Shown: positions 13,469 to 25,679, numbered from the stretch's first letter. The stretch: 64,000 nt of DNA from Beroe forskalii (GCA_011033025.1 WFMF01000360.1:118165-182164); one strand, 5' to 3'. Translations and numbers: made by a program. The notes: a model not told the origin generated them from the sequence alone.

Positions 13469-13555
13469 CGCCGGTCAGGTGGAATCGAACCACTACGAGG
13501 CTACTCGTCCACAGATTTGAAGTCTGCACTCAGGACCACCCAAGATCAGCCCGGC
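13469..13555 (-). tRNA. tRNA-Sec, anticodon TCA
   Basis: An 87-base gene with the features of eukaryotic selenocysteine tRNA. It has a long acceptor arm (5' GCCGGGC against GACCGGC plus discriminator G, with one G:A mismatch at the sixth pair), a short D arm and the anticodon arm CAGACTTCAAATCTG presenting TCA. A long variable arm follows, and the T arm carries GGTTCGATTCC, which is also the internal B box. It decodes in-frame UGA as selenocysteine, so the organism should make selenoproteins. The anticodon arm and T arm differ from vertebrate tRNA-Sec at only a few positions. The CCA end is not encoded, as expected in a eukaryote. Confidence 0.95.
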
Positions 13556-13577
13556 GATGAAAAGAAATTCAGAGGGG

Positions 13578-13585
13578 TTATATTC
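13578..13585 (-). promoter_or_regulatory. TATA box of the tRNA-Sec gene
   Basis: GAATATAA on the minus strand, 23-30 bases upstream of the tRNA. Known animal tRNA-Sec genes depend on an upstream TATA box and a proximal element rather than only on internal boxes, so this spacing is what would be expected. The proximal element further upstream was not identified. Confidence 0.6.
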
Positions 13586-14229
13586 ACCGCGCGCACAACA
13601 TCATTTCTTAGTGTTGCGGCATTGCTTGGTGAGGGTGTTTGGATTATTGCTATCATTCAGATAGAGGACAAAATTTCGGCAGTTATCAAGTTTGTTTTTG
13701 GGATAATGTTTGTCTTGGAGATAAGTTTGTCTTTGAGATAAAGAACAAAGGTTTGGCAGTAGCTAAGTAGCCGAATTGAGAGCTTTGGGGATATTTGTGA
13801 GTTTGAACTTAATTTAGATTTATGTGAATTATGATAAGAAAATCGTACATAATGACTCGCAAACTAGATCTACAACTGACTCTCATTGAACTCATCTGAG
13901 AGTGACATCATTATCATGACTTACACTAGTGAACTTTCGCCGTCAAACCGTACGTGACTTTACTAAGACTGAATCTCCTATCCCCTTCCATGGCAACATT
14001 TTGATTTGATTAAACTCGGTACACGTATTTACACCTGTGTATATAATTTGGGGTATTATATCTGGTATTCAATGCAGTGAATAAATATGGAATATTCCGG
14101 CCAAGGAAAATTAAATGTTCCATATTAAGAACGCACCGTGTTTGTGCGAAACATAGGGTACCTATACCGGGATACTGGGATAAATGAAGGAAAATTTCTA
14201 AAACTACTTGATAAATTATCGTTGAAGTT

Positions 14230-15590
14230 GGCTCAGGCACATGATGACACCAGTCTAACTTAAACCTTGCTGACATCAGTCTAAAATATACCGACCCTGC
14301 TGACACCAGTTTAACTTCTACTCTGCTAACATCAGTCTTACCTATTTTCTGCTGACACCAGTCTAGTTCAAACCTTGCTGACACCAGTCTAACTTATACT
14401 CTGCTGACACCAGTCTAGTTCTAACCAGCCTGACACCCCTCTAACAGTCCCACTTATGCTGCTGACACCAGTCTAACTTATACTCTACTGACACTCTGCA
14501 GCCTAACTTATGACACCAGTCTGACACCAGTCTAACTTATACCCTGCTGACACCAGTCTAACTTATACTCTGCTGACACCACACCAGTCTAACTTATACT
14601 CTGCTGACACCAGTCTACCTTATACTCCACTGACACCAGTCTAACTTATATAACATACCTGTTGACCAGTCTAACTTATACCCTGCTGACACCAGTCTAA
14701 CTTATACCCTGCTGACACCAGTCTAACCTATACCCCGACACCCAGTCCAACTTATACTGCTGACACCAGTCTTATACCCTGCTGACACCAGTCTGACTTA
14801 TACCTCCTGACACCAGTTGACACCAGTCTAACTTATACCCTGCTGACACCAGTCTAACTTATATACTGCTGACACCAGTCTAACTTATACCCTGCTGACC
14901 AGTCTAACTTATACCCTGCTGACACCAGTCCAACTTTATACACTAACTGACACCTGCACCAGTCTAACCCAAGCTGCTGACACCAGTCTAACATATAAGC
15001 TGCTGACACCAGTCCAACTTATACCCTGCTGACACCAGTCTAACTTATACCGTGCTGACACCAGTCTAACTTCTACCCTGCTGACACCAGTCTAACATAT
15101 ACCCTGCTGACACCAATCTAACTTATACCCTGCTGACACCAGTCTAACTTATACTCTGCTGACACCAGTCTAACTCATAGCCTGCTGACACCAGTCTAAC
15201 TTATACCCTGCTGACACCAGTCTAACTGAGTTCTAACTTACTCTGCTGACACCAGTCTAACTTATACCCTGCTGACACCAGTCTAACTTATACTCTGCTG
15301 ACACCAGTCTAACTTATATACCCTGCTGACACCAGTCTAACTTATACCCTGCTGACACCAGTCCCAACTTATACCCTGCTGACGATACACCAGTCTAACT
15401 TATACTCTGCTGACACCAGTCTAACTTATACCCTGCTGACACCAGTCTAACTTATACTCTGCTGACACCAGTCTAACTTATACCCTGCTGACACCAGTCT
15501 AACTTATACTCTGCTGACACCAGTCTAACTTATACCCTGCTGACACCAGTCTAACTTATACTCTGCTGACACCAGTCTAACCAGTCTAAA
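14230..15590. repeat. 26-bp minisatellite, main block
   Basis: About 50 head-to-tail copies of a 26-bp unit containing CTGACACCAGTCTAACTTAT. Copies at the left edge are diverged; those from about 15000 on are nearly identical. In the right part units with ACCCTG and ACTCTG alternate regularly, giving a 52-bp higher-order dimer. 26 is not a multiple of 3 and the frames break, so it is not coding. Confidence 0.97.
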
Positions 15591-15704
15591 GAATAGCTTA
15601 GTCTTTCAGAAATATGCAATTTTAGATAACAGTACAATTTTAGATCAATTTGTTTAGGTATTGGCACGCGAGGTTCTTCACATTCTGTACTGGATAGTTG
15701 TGCA

Positions 15705-16043
15705 GCTTGTTGCTGACCTTGAGCAACTTACTGTATGATTAGCCTGGGACTGAATGTGGGGCTGGACAGGCAGATGCCTGTAACCTCCCATTCATTTTAA
15801 CTTCCACTTTCAGGTTTTAAATAGCGTAACATTAAGATGTTTCACCCGAATTTAATAACACTCATTGATCTTTTGCCTCTACTGAACTCTTTCCTTTTCC
15901 TCCCCCTTCCCTCTAAACTGTGTTGCCAGCCCTGCAGTTGTAAGCTGTGAGGGGTACGTGAGCCGAAACCCCTCCGTTTCCCTTGTCACCTGCTGATGGG
16001 ACACCTACATCGCAGATGGCAGGGAGACCTTACAACTGTAGGG
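15705..16043 (+). ncRNA. Candidate structured RNA inside the minisatellite
   Basis: A non-repetitive block between two stretches of the 26-bp repeat with several nested inverted repeats. Hairpin 15709-15727 (GTTGCT/AGCAAC). Hairpin 15751-15794: outer TGAATGTGGGG/CCTCCCATTCA, inner ACAGGCA-GA-TGCCTGT. A three-way-junction-like fold spans 15930-16043: closing stem CCCTGCAGTTGTAAG with CTTACAACTGTAGGG (15 pairs, one G-U), an internal hairpin GAGGGGT/ACCCCTC (15949-15974) and a second arm closed by GTTTCCCT/AGGGAGAC. It does not match hammerhead, U snRNA, RNase P/MRP, SRP, Y or vault RNA landmarks that I know. No T-run terminator or promoter recognised; the strand is chosen arbitrarily. Confidence 0.35.
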
Positions 16044-16164
16044 TAACCGCTGATGATTCACAGTTTAGTCTCTTCCGCCTCTTATGTCAATCCTTGAATT
16101 AGAAAATCGATGTACAGTATTTTGTTATGTTTGTATTATACCCATACACCTTTATAGATAAGAC

Positions 16165-16335
16165 ATTGGATTATACCCTGCTGACACCAGTCTAACTTTT
16201 ACCCTGCTGACACCAGTCTAACTTATACCCTGCTGACACCAGTCTAACTTATACTATGCTGATACCAGTATAACTTATACCCTGCTGACACCAGTTTTGA
16301 GTTTAACTAATAACATGCTGACACCTGTGAATAAG
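16165..16335. repeat. 26-bp minisatellite, detached block
   Basis: Five or six further copies of the same CTGACACCAGTCTAACTTAT-type unit, decaying to the right, separated from the main block by about 570 bases of non-repetitive sequence. The two blocks were presumably continuous before the intervening block arose or was kept. Confidence 0.9.
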
Positions 16336-16339
16336 CTTT

Positions 16340-17028
16340 TGACACCAGCCTTACGTTCATTTTAATGCATTGAATTGAAACCACTCGTTATGACAATCCT
16401 GTCATAGAGTAATAATTTCTTGTGTATAACTATAATTATACTCAATACTAATCATAGATTCCATACCACAAAGTACAATAGACCAGTCACACTTTTATTC
16501 ATAATTACATTAATTTATATCGCTATTATATCATGAAATGTACTGTCTCGAACCACGGACGGATCGATTAACGATTTTTGGTTACGCTCGGTTAAAAGCG
16601 GAATGAAGTGACATCATCACTGAGATTTAGGGTGTTCCCTTGATGACGTAACACAGCCTTTTCTTATTTATGTGATAAGAAACTTCCTCCTTTTTATGAG
16701 TGTAGAAATATAAATGTATGACGTATGTTTTCGTTTGAAATGTGATTGAGTGTATGAAATAATGTGCGCTCTCATCAAACTAATTGCTATTAGCAAGCAC
16801 GCTTATCAACACAGTATCTCATGATTACATCACACATATGACATTACTGATTACATATCAGTAATAAATCACTGGTACACGCGCGCTCATATCAATATGC
16901 GCTCAGATAATAAATAAGCGGTCGTAATTGAGTCATTTGCACTGAGCGCGCTGTCAAATTGTTGGAAAAAAACGCCTATTATTCGTGCGCGGGGTATATA
17001 ATAGCGAGACTTGATAGCATGTGATATA
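16340..17028. other. No gene recognised
   Basis: AT-rich spacer with GCGCGC-containing patches near 16880-16945. No supportable gene. Confidence 0.5.
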
Positions 17029-17802
17029 CCTTATTACAGGAAATTAAGTTTACATATAATTAAGCCCTAAGGTCTCAAAAAGGGCTTAATTTCATGCACC
17101 TTAATGACATGTATTCTTAATTTCATGAGGACTATTTTTTCAAGCAAATAAGTTCGAAAACATCGATTTTTTCATTCAGTATTGATACAGTATTGCATTG
17201 AATTGATGCCGGATGGAAAGCCACTGGTATTGCCAAGACTATCAATAATGCAAGAGACACATTCTGGAAGGTTGAGCTTACTCCTTGACCCTCCAATGCC
17301 TATTTCTTCAAATCTTCATAGCTGAGTTTACATAGCATGCAATGTTTCCAAGGCTGATAACCAATAAGTATTCTGAGTTTTGTGGAAATATATTCTATCA
17401 ACAATTTGATGGACTCTCATGATGCTTTGATGACTTATTCTATAGGTTATTTTGTCATAGTAATTATCGTCTCTGAAAATTCACCGATTGAAATTAATTG
17501 TTTTCAGTGGGAATTGGAAATTAATTCAACCTATCAAATTTTCAAATGAGAAGATCAAGCCTAAAATTCTTAATTCGTAAAATACAAAGTCTTAATTATT
17601 TGAATACAAGGCTGGAATTTCTATTTCATAATTTCATAGACTTTCTATCCCCAAAATGATTATTTGGCTGCATGTATTTAAGAATACATTAAATTAGGCT
17701 TACATGTAATTAAGCCCTAGGGCCTCAAAAAAGGGCTTAATTTCATGTAGCTTAATGACATGTAGGCTCATTTTTCTGAAGGCGATATTTCCTGTAATAA
17801 GG
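17029..17802. mobile_element. Non-autonomous DNA transposon (MITE), 774 bp
   Basis: Perfect terminal inverted repeats CCTTATTACAGGAAAT at both ends, flanked by TA on each side (17027-17028 and 17803-17804), the target duplication of the Tc1/mariner superfamily. Inside each end lies a similar segment of about 70 bp in direct orientation (about 17052-17120 and 17697-17765), each containing a hairpin AATTAAGCCCT/AGGGCTTAATT. No transposase frame. Superfamily assignment is inferred from the TA duplication only. The element abuts the outer edge of the left arm of the large inverted duplication. Confidence 0.8.
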
Positions 17803-17953
17803 TAAACTCATTACATACTATAGTTTAACTACACTCATATGTCGATACACACTGTGTAGTTACTACATAAATACTTACACTGACATGCCAGATGAACGCT
17901 GCACACAGGGAAATAAGCGATTGTGACACCATCAATTCACCATTTTAATCCAT

Positions 17954-17971
17954 GATAATGACGTCATTATC
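17954..17971. promoter_or_regulatory. Palindromic CRE-like site
   Basis: GATAATGACGTCATTATC is a perfect 18-bp palindrome around the TGACGTCA core bound by CREB/ATF bZIP factors. Near copies occur at about 20248, 40602, 43497 (core TGACATCA), 10772 and twice near 38450. The repetition is seen directly; a regulatory role is a guess. Confidence 0.3.
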
Positions 17972-18189
17972 AAGCGCATATACTTCTCCAAACAACGTTA
18001 AGTTAGTATAGTTCTACACACAAGTACACTGATATTAGATACATCTTTGATATATGAGTAGTAGTACAATATATGCACTGTGTATATCCGGCGGCTTCTT
18101 TAAGAGCACGAGCCGTGTGACAGAAGTGAGATTGGGGGATATTTTTAGAACATCTCCATCTGCATTCTGCATAGAACTCTGCATATGAT

Positions 18190-18545
18190 GGCTAATTATT
18201 TGTTTCGGATGAGGAGTGAGAATTTGGGGATATTTTTAGAATCTGCAGATCTCAGAGCTTAGAAATATGTTATATGTGGCGAGAAATATTCGAATTTCGA
18301 AAAATCAAAAAAGGAGACCTTCGAGTATGGGGGGGGGGGGTAAGCTAATTTCAACCATACTTACTAAGTATGAAAGCTTATTTGTTTCCAATGAGGACTG
18401 AGAATTTGGGGATATTTTTATGATCAGCAGAGCATCTCAGTGCTGACTGCTGAGAAATATGAGGAGAAATTGAAATATTCGAGAGATTATAAGACAGGAT
18501 TAATTACGAATGGGGGGAGGTCTCTGCTTCACTGATTTTAGCTTC
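18190..18545. repeat. Tandem duplication, about 180-bp unit, left arm only
   Basis: Two successive diverged units, each running from TTATTTGTTTC...GATGAGGA/AATGAGGA through GAATTTGGGGATATTTTTA, a GCAGAnnTCAG segment, an AAATATTCGA segment and a G-run. The right arm has one such unit (about 43180-43290). Confidence 0.7.
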
Positions 18546-19318
18546 ACTAGCCAAGTTCGTAGTTTATTCGTCAACCTGAAACTAAACGGTCAGATGGAAT
18601 GACGTATCGAACTCAAAACACCACCCGGGACTTGAGTAGTTGAGTAGCCGAGTCAACCTGAAATCGCGTCCTTGCAGTCATTAATACGAACCAACCGGTC
18701 CAGCGATTTGGCTACTGGACCGGGAATCCATGAAGTTGGGGCAAAAATTCAGTTATGCCGGAATTCGACGCGAATGAACCGGGTTCCGACTGCTCATGAT
18801 TCATTTAGGTTCATGATATTGCTTCAATATTTCGTATTTCAGAGCATTCCAGTTTATCAAAAACTCTAGCACTGGAATAATTATACTGGAAATTAGTATA
18901 GTAGTATACAGTCATCCTAAGATTTTATTTTAGGTTCTTTAGATATTTCCTAAATAATAAATCTGGTGCTAGGTCATGTATCGTATGCTTGTGAGATAAC
19001 CACTGTTGTTTGGTGTTCATGTTTGACTTTGAAATTTAAAAGTTTAAATTTTAAAGATCTTGAAATTTGTCAGCTTTAGGTTCTCAGGCTCGAGTTTAAA
19101 CTCGGCAGAGAACAAAATGTAACAGAAACTCACATAATGTGACGGAAGTTAAGCAGTAAGCTCGACCATAACATATAAGCTCGAACCATAACATATAACA
19201 TTGACAACTTGGGACTTAATCACTGACAAGCTGACCCAGCACGCACAAACTAAATAACACGACAGCATACATACCAACAAAAGAACAAACGTAGCAACAT
19301 TCACAACAACTGACCTAC

Positions 19319-22300
19319 CGAGATTTTTCTTTTCTTCTTCCACGTCTTGGCTGCTTCTGTGAAGTTAAAAATTGGTGTTAGAGAAGATCAGTTTGAAGCC
19401 GGGTTTTTTCACCGCAGATACACGATTTCTTGTGAAAGTTTCTGTAGGAATTTAGTTAAAAATTGCAGATTTAAAATGGCAGATTTAAAGGATTAGGGTC
19501 TAAATGAAAAATACGAGTTTTTAGAAATATTTTTACCTATAATTGTTTTAGACGCGCGTATCGCTAGTCGCGCAAGTTATAATCATAACTATAAGTATTG
19601 CGGGGGGGGAATGATTCAGCTTCATGTTATTGTAACAAATACCAAAATCTGGTACTTATAACATCATAACGAGTGGGGGGGACTAAAATACTCCGAAATA
19701 CCCATGATCGGGTAATGTCGGAATAACCCAACTCTGCGTGATTCTGTGAACTCAATCTTTTCATTGAATGAATTCATCCACATTTTTGAGGATTCACTAC
19801 CCAATGCATATTTGGATCATGAAAAAATGCCAAATATTATTGATTGGAAGAACATGGTAATAAGTGAAGGCGCAAAATAATTTTTGAATATTTCAATGAA
19901 ATATTTCGGTGTTATTCACACATATATCACATGAATTGTGAATAATTTCTAAGTCACGAGCTGGTTGCTGTAGCCTGCAAGAAAGTTGTTAGTTCAAATA
20001 ATGCTCACAGCCTCATAATAGTTTTAAAATATATTTACGTATTGAACACGTAAAAAGTGTTTGAAACTTGATTTTATCCATGGAAATGGTTCCAAATCAA
20101 GCTCTGTATGACGTTCAGCAAAATAATCATTGCTGAATCAGAGTATTGATATTATGCTGTAATCTGTAGTGAAAATTTAACTGTAGATAGGTCGAAAAGA
20201 AACTATAGGTAGTTCAACGTTATCAAAAGACCACGTTTGATTATGATAATGACGTAATTTACAACAGCCTAATGGTTTCACACTTATTCTGTGAAAGACA
20301 TGCTACTTTTGCTATGCATCAAATGATTCGGATGCAAGGTAATTTGTACAGTACGGGGGACGAAACAATTAAAAAGGATTAAATGTTAGCACCTACACGT
20401 TAATAATAACAAACAACATTTTCACAAAATGCATTCTTCAAAAAGGAACTTTTGATTTTACCTTGTAATATTCATGTTATTAATAACAGTCCCACATACA
20501 AAAAAGATAACAAAATACGTTACTGAATCAGTAACGTATTTTGTTCATGCAAATGAGGGGGGGGGAATTAACTTGCATCCAATTGCAAAATAGTAAAGGT
20601 TCATTCACAGCGCGTAGCAAAGCCTCCTCTGAAATATTTTGTTAGAAATATTTCAAGGAAACAGTTCCTGAAAGTAGATGTATGTTATCATCAATTTTGA
20701 AATTGGCAGCATTCCAGCTTTCCAGGTTCAAGCATACCAGACTGAAAAGCCTTGGCAAATTTGGATACATTAATAATTAATTCATCCATCATTTGCTTCT
20801 AGGCTGACTGATAGTACAGTATGTACATTATATAGAATGTTTTATTCAAAAACATTCATAACTTTAATTGGTTTTCAGAGGTGAGAAGCATCCCGTTTTG
20901 AAGCAGCAGAATTTAAAAAGAAGTCAGCTAGTTAATCATAAAGAATTAGCTTGTAGCATAAAACTGCTATTGAATGCACAAACTTGTTACCATTTTCAAT
21001 AGTCCAAACATCTGAAAATTGTAGAGTTATGAATGAATAAATAATGTTTCATCTCATCAAATTCGCATATGTAATGAGCAATATTTCACTTTCATATTTA
21101 AGTAGAATCAACGTTACATCAATCGTAGTAAGGGGGGGGACTAATGACAAATTTATATCAGTATTAAAAATAATGAAAATAATAATAATAATACAGACTC
21201 ACAAACAGCCATGTAGCATATTTAAATATATTAATATTCCTATGCGACATCCACACTCATTATATGCAGTAGGTACTAATAGATACAAGCCTAATGCGAA
21301 AAAAAGACAAATTTCAGAAATATGTCATCATAAGGATTTACAACGGCACTTTGGTGATATCTGACTGCCTATTGCTAATGAGCAGTCTATCCTGTACATG
21401 ATAAATCCCTGCCAAACCTAGCAAGTGCCCAGTAAATGGTCACACACACGTGTGCGGGTTAAACCTGGGTAAATGTCATGGAAGAAGGCTTTACAGCACT
21501 TACTATGTACACAAAATTGTAACTTTGTAACTTACCTCCAGCTATGCAGAGCAATATATGTTATGTTTTAACTTTGTTATATTACCTATCATCATGAAAT
21601 TATAATGGACCATAAAAGTACGCCATGAAAGTATGCAAGAGTTAAACAGATGAACATCTTGTGCTTGGGATATTTAGGATATCTCATATATATTCGAGGA
21701 TATTTATGGCAAACAGATAATTTCCTCAGTGCACTTTATGGAAATCTAAATCTGCAAATATTTTATTTTGAAGGATATTTTAATTGCAAACCTGTTGCTG
21801 GAGCCTCCCTGGGTAACTGTACCACCTGTTATCGTACTTGATGCTAGGCTGGTGTTCTGAAAAGATAAGCTTTCACCTAAGAGGTCATATGGATACTTGA
21901 ATTATTATTGTACACACAACAGCATTCACCCATAGTATAGAGGTCTAATTATTATGTTTGATATCCTGGTCATAGATTACTTCTACATGACTATCAAGCT
22001 GAAATGATCATAATTCAATGGAGTCTCAAGATAATAATCCAAAGAAAATATACTCAAAAAAACTTTATTATATATTATGGCAAGTTACTTGACAGCTGAT
22101 AAGTGCACTAATACTCTAATAGCAAGAGCCTATTAAATGGCAGTGTGACAGTGTAAATCCCCACTGCTGGGGCTGAGCTGTTGTCACCTTCCTTCATAAC
22201 ATCTGACATTTTCTTTGGAGAAAGGGATAGCCACAGAAATATGGACAGGAATTCCCAACAGCATTGATATTATACAGAAAATATTATAAAAGGATCAATA

Positions 22301-24091
22301 AGAATCAATGAAAATATTACCAGGGACCAGGGTGCACTCAAGATCAGCAGTCAATGAACAAGTATTTAGTTGCAATAAATGAAACTATAACTTAAATTCC
22401 TACCAACTGATAGAATGATCATTCATCATGCCTCCATAAGTTTCATATAACCAAATCAATAAAAGGCAGCCAAATCATCAATAGTTTAACAGGAACAAGG
22501 AAATTTATGAAAATTGAATTGAATTGAATAAAACTTTTACAGCACAATGTCATTGAATATATTTTTCCGAGTTATAAAATGTAGCTTCTAAGCTGTGCTG
22601 AGGGAAAACACTCAGTCAATCGTAAAGACTGTTCACGAGGTCACCCACTACTGACATAAAAATTATATATCTAAACATATTCCTGAAATAAATGTTAATT
22701 AATTTAATGCACTCTCAGAACAATGCATACTGCGAAAATAATGGGTCATAATAACATATTTATAGAAATAAAGCTGCAGATTTATGACTTACCAAGGTCA
22801 GGCTGCATTTTAAAGACATTCTCAGGTCGAAACAAAATAATTTAATTTAACATTTAAGAATAAAAGTAAAAAGCATTTGATGATAAAGTCCCTCAGCACT
22901 TCAATAACAATTTTTGATAAGAATTAAATTATTAAATAATAAAACAAAAGGTTAATAAAACAAAAGGTTATATTTTGTAGCACATTACACCAAGATTTAT
23001 CATATCAATTTCTCTTGATCTTATAAGATAATCATGATTGAAATTAGGTTATAAAATGCAATAGCACATATATACAAATAACATTATTATTATTATTAAA
23101 TCAAGATAATATATAACAAAATTACACATTATCAACCTCTTAATGTAGGTGTAACATACCATTGTTAGAAAGCTAGTAAAATCTAGTGAATTTGATAAAG
23201 GGTCAGACTTAGAAAACTTATTATGAATAGAAGGTAAGAAAAGCAAGGTCCAACTGGGGCTTAGTGAAATATGAATGGAAAGCTTCAATTTATTCTTAAT
23301 ACTTGACACAATTTCACCCTCAAATTTATCAACACAATTGGTATCGATTTGATCAATGAATTTTGGTGCAGCAGCAAGATACAGCTTCAGACAAAACTAA
23401 CAAATCCTAAAAGCCCCAGCTGGTTAATTTTCAGGATGCAGTTTTTTTAGGAGGTGCCCAACTCCTGCTGCTTTGCAAGGCCAGCAATTAAAACATGCAG
23501 TCCCTCAGTACTGTACAGTACCAAAATAATTCTCAACATTTCAAGTAATAAATTATACATTTGATAAATGTCCATTTGAGTGTAGCTGAAGGATACATGA
23601 TGTCGAGGTTCAGCATGGAAATTGAAAAGGTCTTTGCCTGTCTTTCTAAACTTTGAAACGCCTTTTGCCAGTCTTTATTATTGAACACTTTTACAGCCTT
23701 TTTTTCTAGTCTTTTACATTAGAAACTTGGGCATAGTCTTTGGATCTTTCGACAGTCTTTAAAACACTAGAACAATCTTTGAATTCTATTGACAATCTTT
23801 AACCTTCAACAGTCTATTTCTAGCAGTCTATATTCTAGCAAAATATTGCTAGGTTTTAGGCAGCTTTTCCAGTTCACTTATAACAGTTCACTTATAACAA
23901 AAACAACTTAAATAAATTAGGAATTCAATATTCGATTAAATGATAATAATTTAAAGAAAAATATTAAATTAATATAGGTTGTGAGTACCTGCTATGATGT
24001 TTTGAATTCAAAAGCATTGAATAATCTATGTACTTACATCATCATGTATGTGTAGATTTTCAAGGTTTGCTTCATTGGACTCCATGCCAAC
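19319..24091 (-). CDS. Unrecognised gene, left-arm copy, three exons (partial)
   Basis: Three exons whose splice phases interlock. Exon a 24091-24038: acceptor CTGATAG, donor GTAAGT, with an ATG at 24085 starting MESNEANLENLHIHDD. Exon b 21856-21792: acceptor CTTTTCAG, encodes NTSLASSTITGGTVTQGGSS and one more Asn, ends in phase 2. Exon c 19356-19319: acceptor CACAG, donor GTAGGT, encodes SSQDVEEEKKNL. The joined product is acidic and Ser/Thr/Asn-rich, without a recognised domain. The same three exons occur in the right arm. Between the two copies exon a is identical, exon b differs at five codons, all synonymous, and exon c at one codon, synonymous, which supports a translated gene. Further exons on either side were not found. 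The ATG may be the true start or an internal Met. Confidence 0.6.
20509..20545. repeat. 37-bp perfect palindrome, left arm only
   Basis: AACAAAATACGTTACTGA, one central A, then its exact complement: an 18-bp stem. In the right arm (40325-40345) only the first half is present, followed by unrelated bases, so the palindrome was made or lost after the arms separated. Confidence 0.85.
22490..23950. mobile_element. Insertion present only in the left arm
   Basis: About 1.45 kb interrupts the correspondence of the arms between sequence matching 37015 and sequence matching 36965. Its 5' part (22520-22600, GAATAAAA...TTTACAGCA...GCTTCTA) resembles intronic sequence at 27255-27335 in the protease gene, so it may belong to a dispersed family. 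Around 23620-23840 the motif AGTCTTT recurs about every 20-30 bases. No coding frame and no clear terminal repeats were seen; class unknown. Confidence 0.5.
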
Positions 24092-24190
24092 CTATCAGAG
24101 TAAAAAAGTCAGAATAGAAACAAGGAATGGAAGATCAAATATATATGGAACAAAAATGTAGAACTGACACAAGCAATTGACTAAAACAAT

Positions 24191-24264
24191 AGATCACATT
24201 GAATTTAGATCACATTGAATAGATCACATTGAATAGATCACATTGAATTTAGATCACATTGAAT
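24191..24264. repeat. Short tandem repeat, 14-16 bp unit, five copies
   Basis: AGATCACATTGAAT repeated five times, two copies followed by an extra TT. The right arm has a single partial copy at about 36758-36775. Confidence 0.9.
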
Positions 24265-25490
24265 ATAATGTAAGATAATGATTTAATCCATAGCTATGTG
24301 GTGGCTCTAATCAAGATTAGAGGATGGATATTAGTTGTTCTAGCGAGGTTTTACTCAAGAGTTGCATAACCTTGTTCCTCATAATGAGTTTGCAACATTG
24401 GAATTTACTTAGATCAATAGAGGATGGATAATTCAGGAATGAATTAGATAGAGGTTGATGACAAATCATCTCCAAAGCAATTTTATGCCAATGCCAAAGT
24501 TATGTAGCAATTTGCCAGAAATCACACAAATAACTCTCACACATACACACCTTGCTCACTCATAAATTCAGCAATCTGCACACATGTGCATAACCAATTC
24601 ACCCTACTTCATACAGCAATAAACACATCTGTACAGTTATTTCATAAGCTTTGATGTTAATAAACTTGTTTTATTGCAAGTAAATTATGATGTTCTGAAT
24701 AAAATCAGTCTGCTGTAATTCAGAACATCATAGTTTCTTAGCAGTAGTGTTGTGTTGTTTCTGATGTCATAAGAAACAACACTGCACTACTGACTTAATC
24801 AACAAATCAAGAAATAACAGTGATGCATGTGTTCAATAAACAACTGATGACATATTTTCCAGTACACAAATGGTCAAATGGAACCTTTCAGGTGCAGCAG
24901 CTGCACAGCAGCTGCAGCCCAGCCTTGAACTAACAGCACTGATTAAGCATATGATTAGGATGATGGTACTTAACCATCACATATTGAAGAGGCTAATCCA
25001 ACAAGCTCTTGAAAAGTGAAGTAGTAGGAAACTATTAAAAAATGACAAATGCGAATTGTAATCTTTGTGATCAACACAAAGCATGGACTAAAGAATTGAT
25101 GATCAGATGAAGCGAGGCAAGCTGTTGAAGATAAGAAGAAGTGAATAAGAGTGAAGACCGAATCATTTCAAATAAACAAATTTATCATTTTTCTGTTTTA
25201 AAGAATAATTTCGACGAAATTCCATTGTCAGACGTCGTCTCACCGTTGCTGTTGAGAGCAGCTGACCACGGCCACGTATATACCCTGTTGACCCGCGACG
25301 CGCTTCTTCAAAAAAGCAGCACACATGCACAACTATGCAAGCTTATATTTCTTATTGTAGCCTATTTTGTATTGCGCGCGCACTTATATAGATCACTAGA
25401 GTATTTTTAAACTTTTCAGAAAAAGTGAGCCGCGCGCTCGCAAACAAAGCATTTTCTTATATTTTTTAAAGTCTGGTGATGGTAATGCTT

Positions 25491-25679
25491 TCCGTACAAA
25501 TTTATAATCCCCATGCTGCACCATATTAAATTATGGATTATGGTCATAGCTTATAATTAGCAAGTTCCATGCCAATGCGCACATTAAGTCAAATCATTAA
25601 AAATGACAATTCTTTTCTTTGTCATGTCAGATATGTCACAACTATATTATTTATACATATTTATACAACAATCAACTTA
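25491..25679. other. Spacer start with AT-rich inverted repeat flanks
   Basis: The 45 bases left of the MITE at 25680 (with TGTCACAACTA...CAACAATCAACTT) reappear inverted at 26105-26150, so the MITE sits inside an older palindromic element. Confidence 0.5.

Larger units (their letters stand above)
17805..25490 (+). repeat. Left arm of a 26-kb inverted duplication
   Basis: Almost the whole stretch is found again, reverse-complemented, at 35190-43680. Matched landmarks include 17850-17960 with 43520-43620; 18100-18240 with 43240-43390; 19740-19960 with 40950-41140; 20509 with 40335; 21050-21640 with 39200-39840; 21792-21856 with 37622-37686; 24038-24091 with 36855-36908; 24640-24830 with 36180-36320; and 25140-25485 with 35190-35650. 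Divergence is moderate, with many indels, so this is an old duplication. Left-only segments: about 22490-23950, a tandem duplication at 18190-18545 and a short repeat at 24191-24264. Confidence 0.95.

Noticed and set aside
14010..14384. 124-codon minus-strand frame with repeated LDWC words
   Set aside because: It is the 26-bp minisatellite read through; 26 is not divisible by 3 and the frame ends as soon as units become regular.
15930..16043. Hammerhead ribozyme or box C/D snoRNA, because CTGATGG/CTGATGA and GAAA occur here
   Set aside because: The order and pairing around these words do not form a hammerhead core, and no D box with terminal stem is present.
22165..22203. Possible extra exon DVMKEGDNSSAPA in both arms (right copy near 37284-37321)
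   Set aside because: At 38 bases it would break the phase-0 join between exons a and b and puts a stop in phase; an alternative exon cannot be excluded.
25141..25410. Open frame conserved between arms (also 35653-35426 on the minus strand)
   Set aside because: It has no ATG (starts with GTG), and the differences between arms are mostly amino-acid changing with indels, unlike the silent pattern of exons a-c. More likely the shared upstream region of the duplicated gene.
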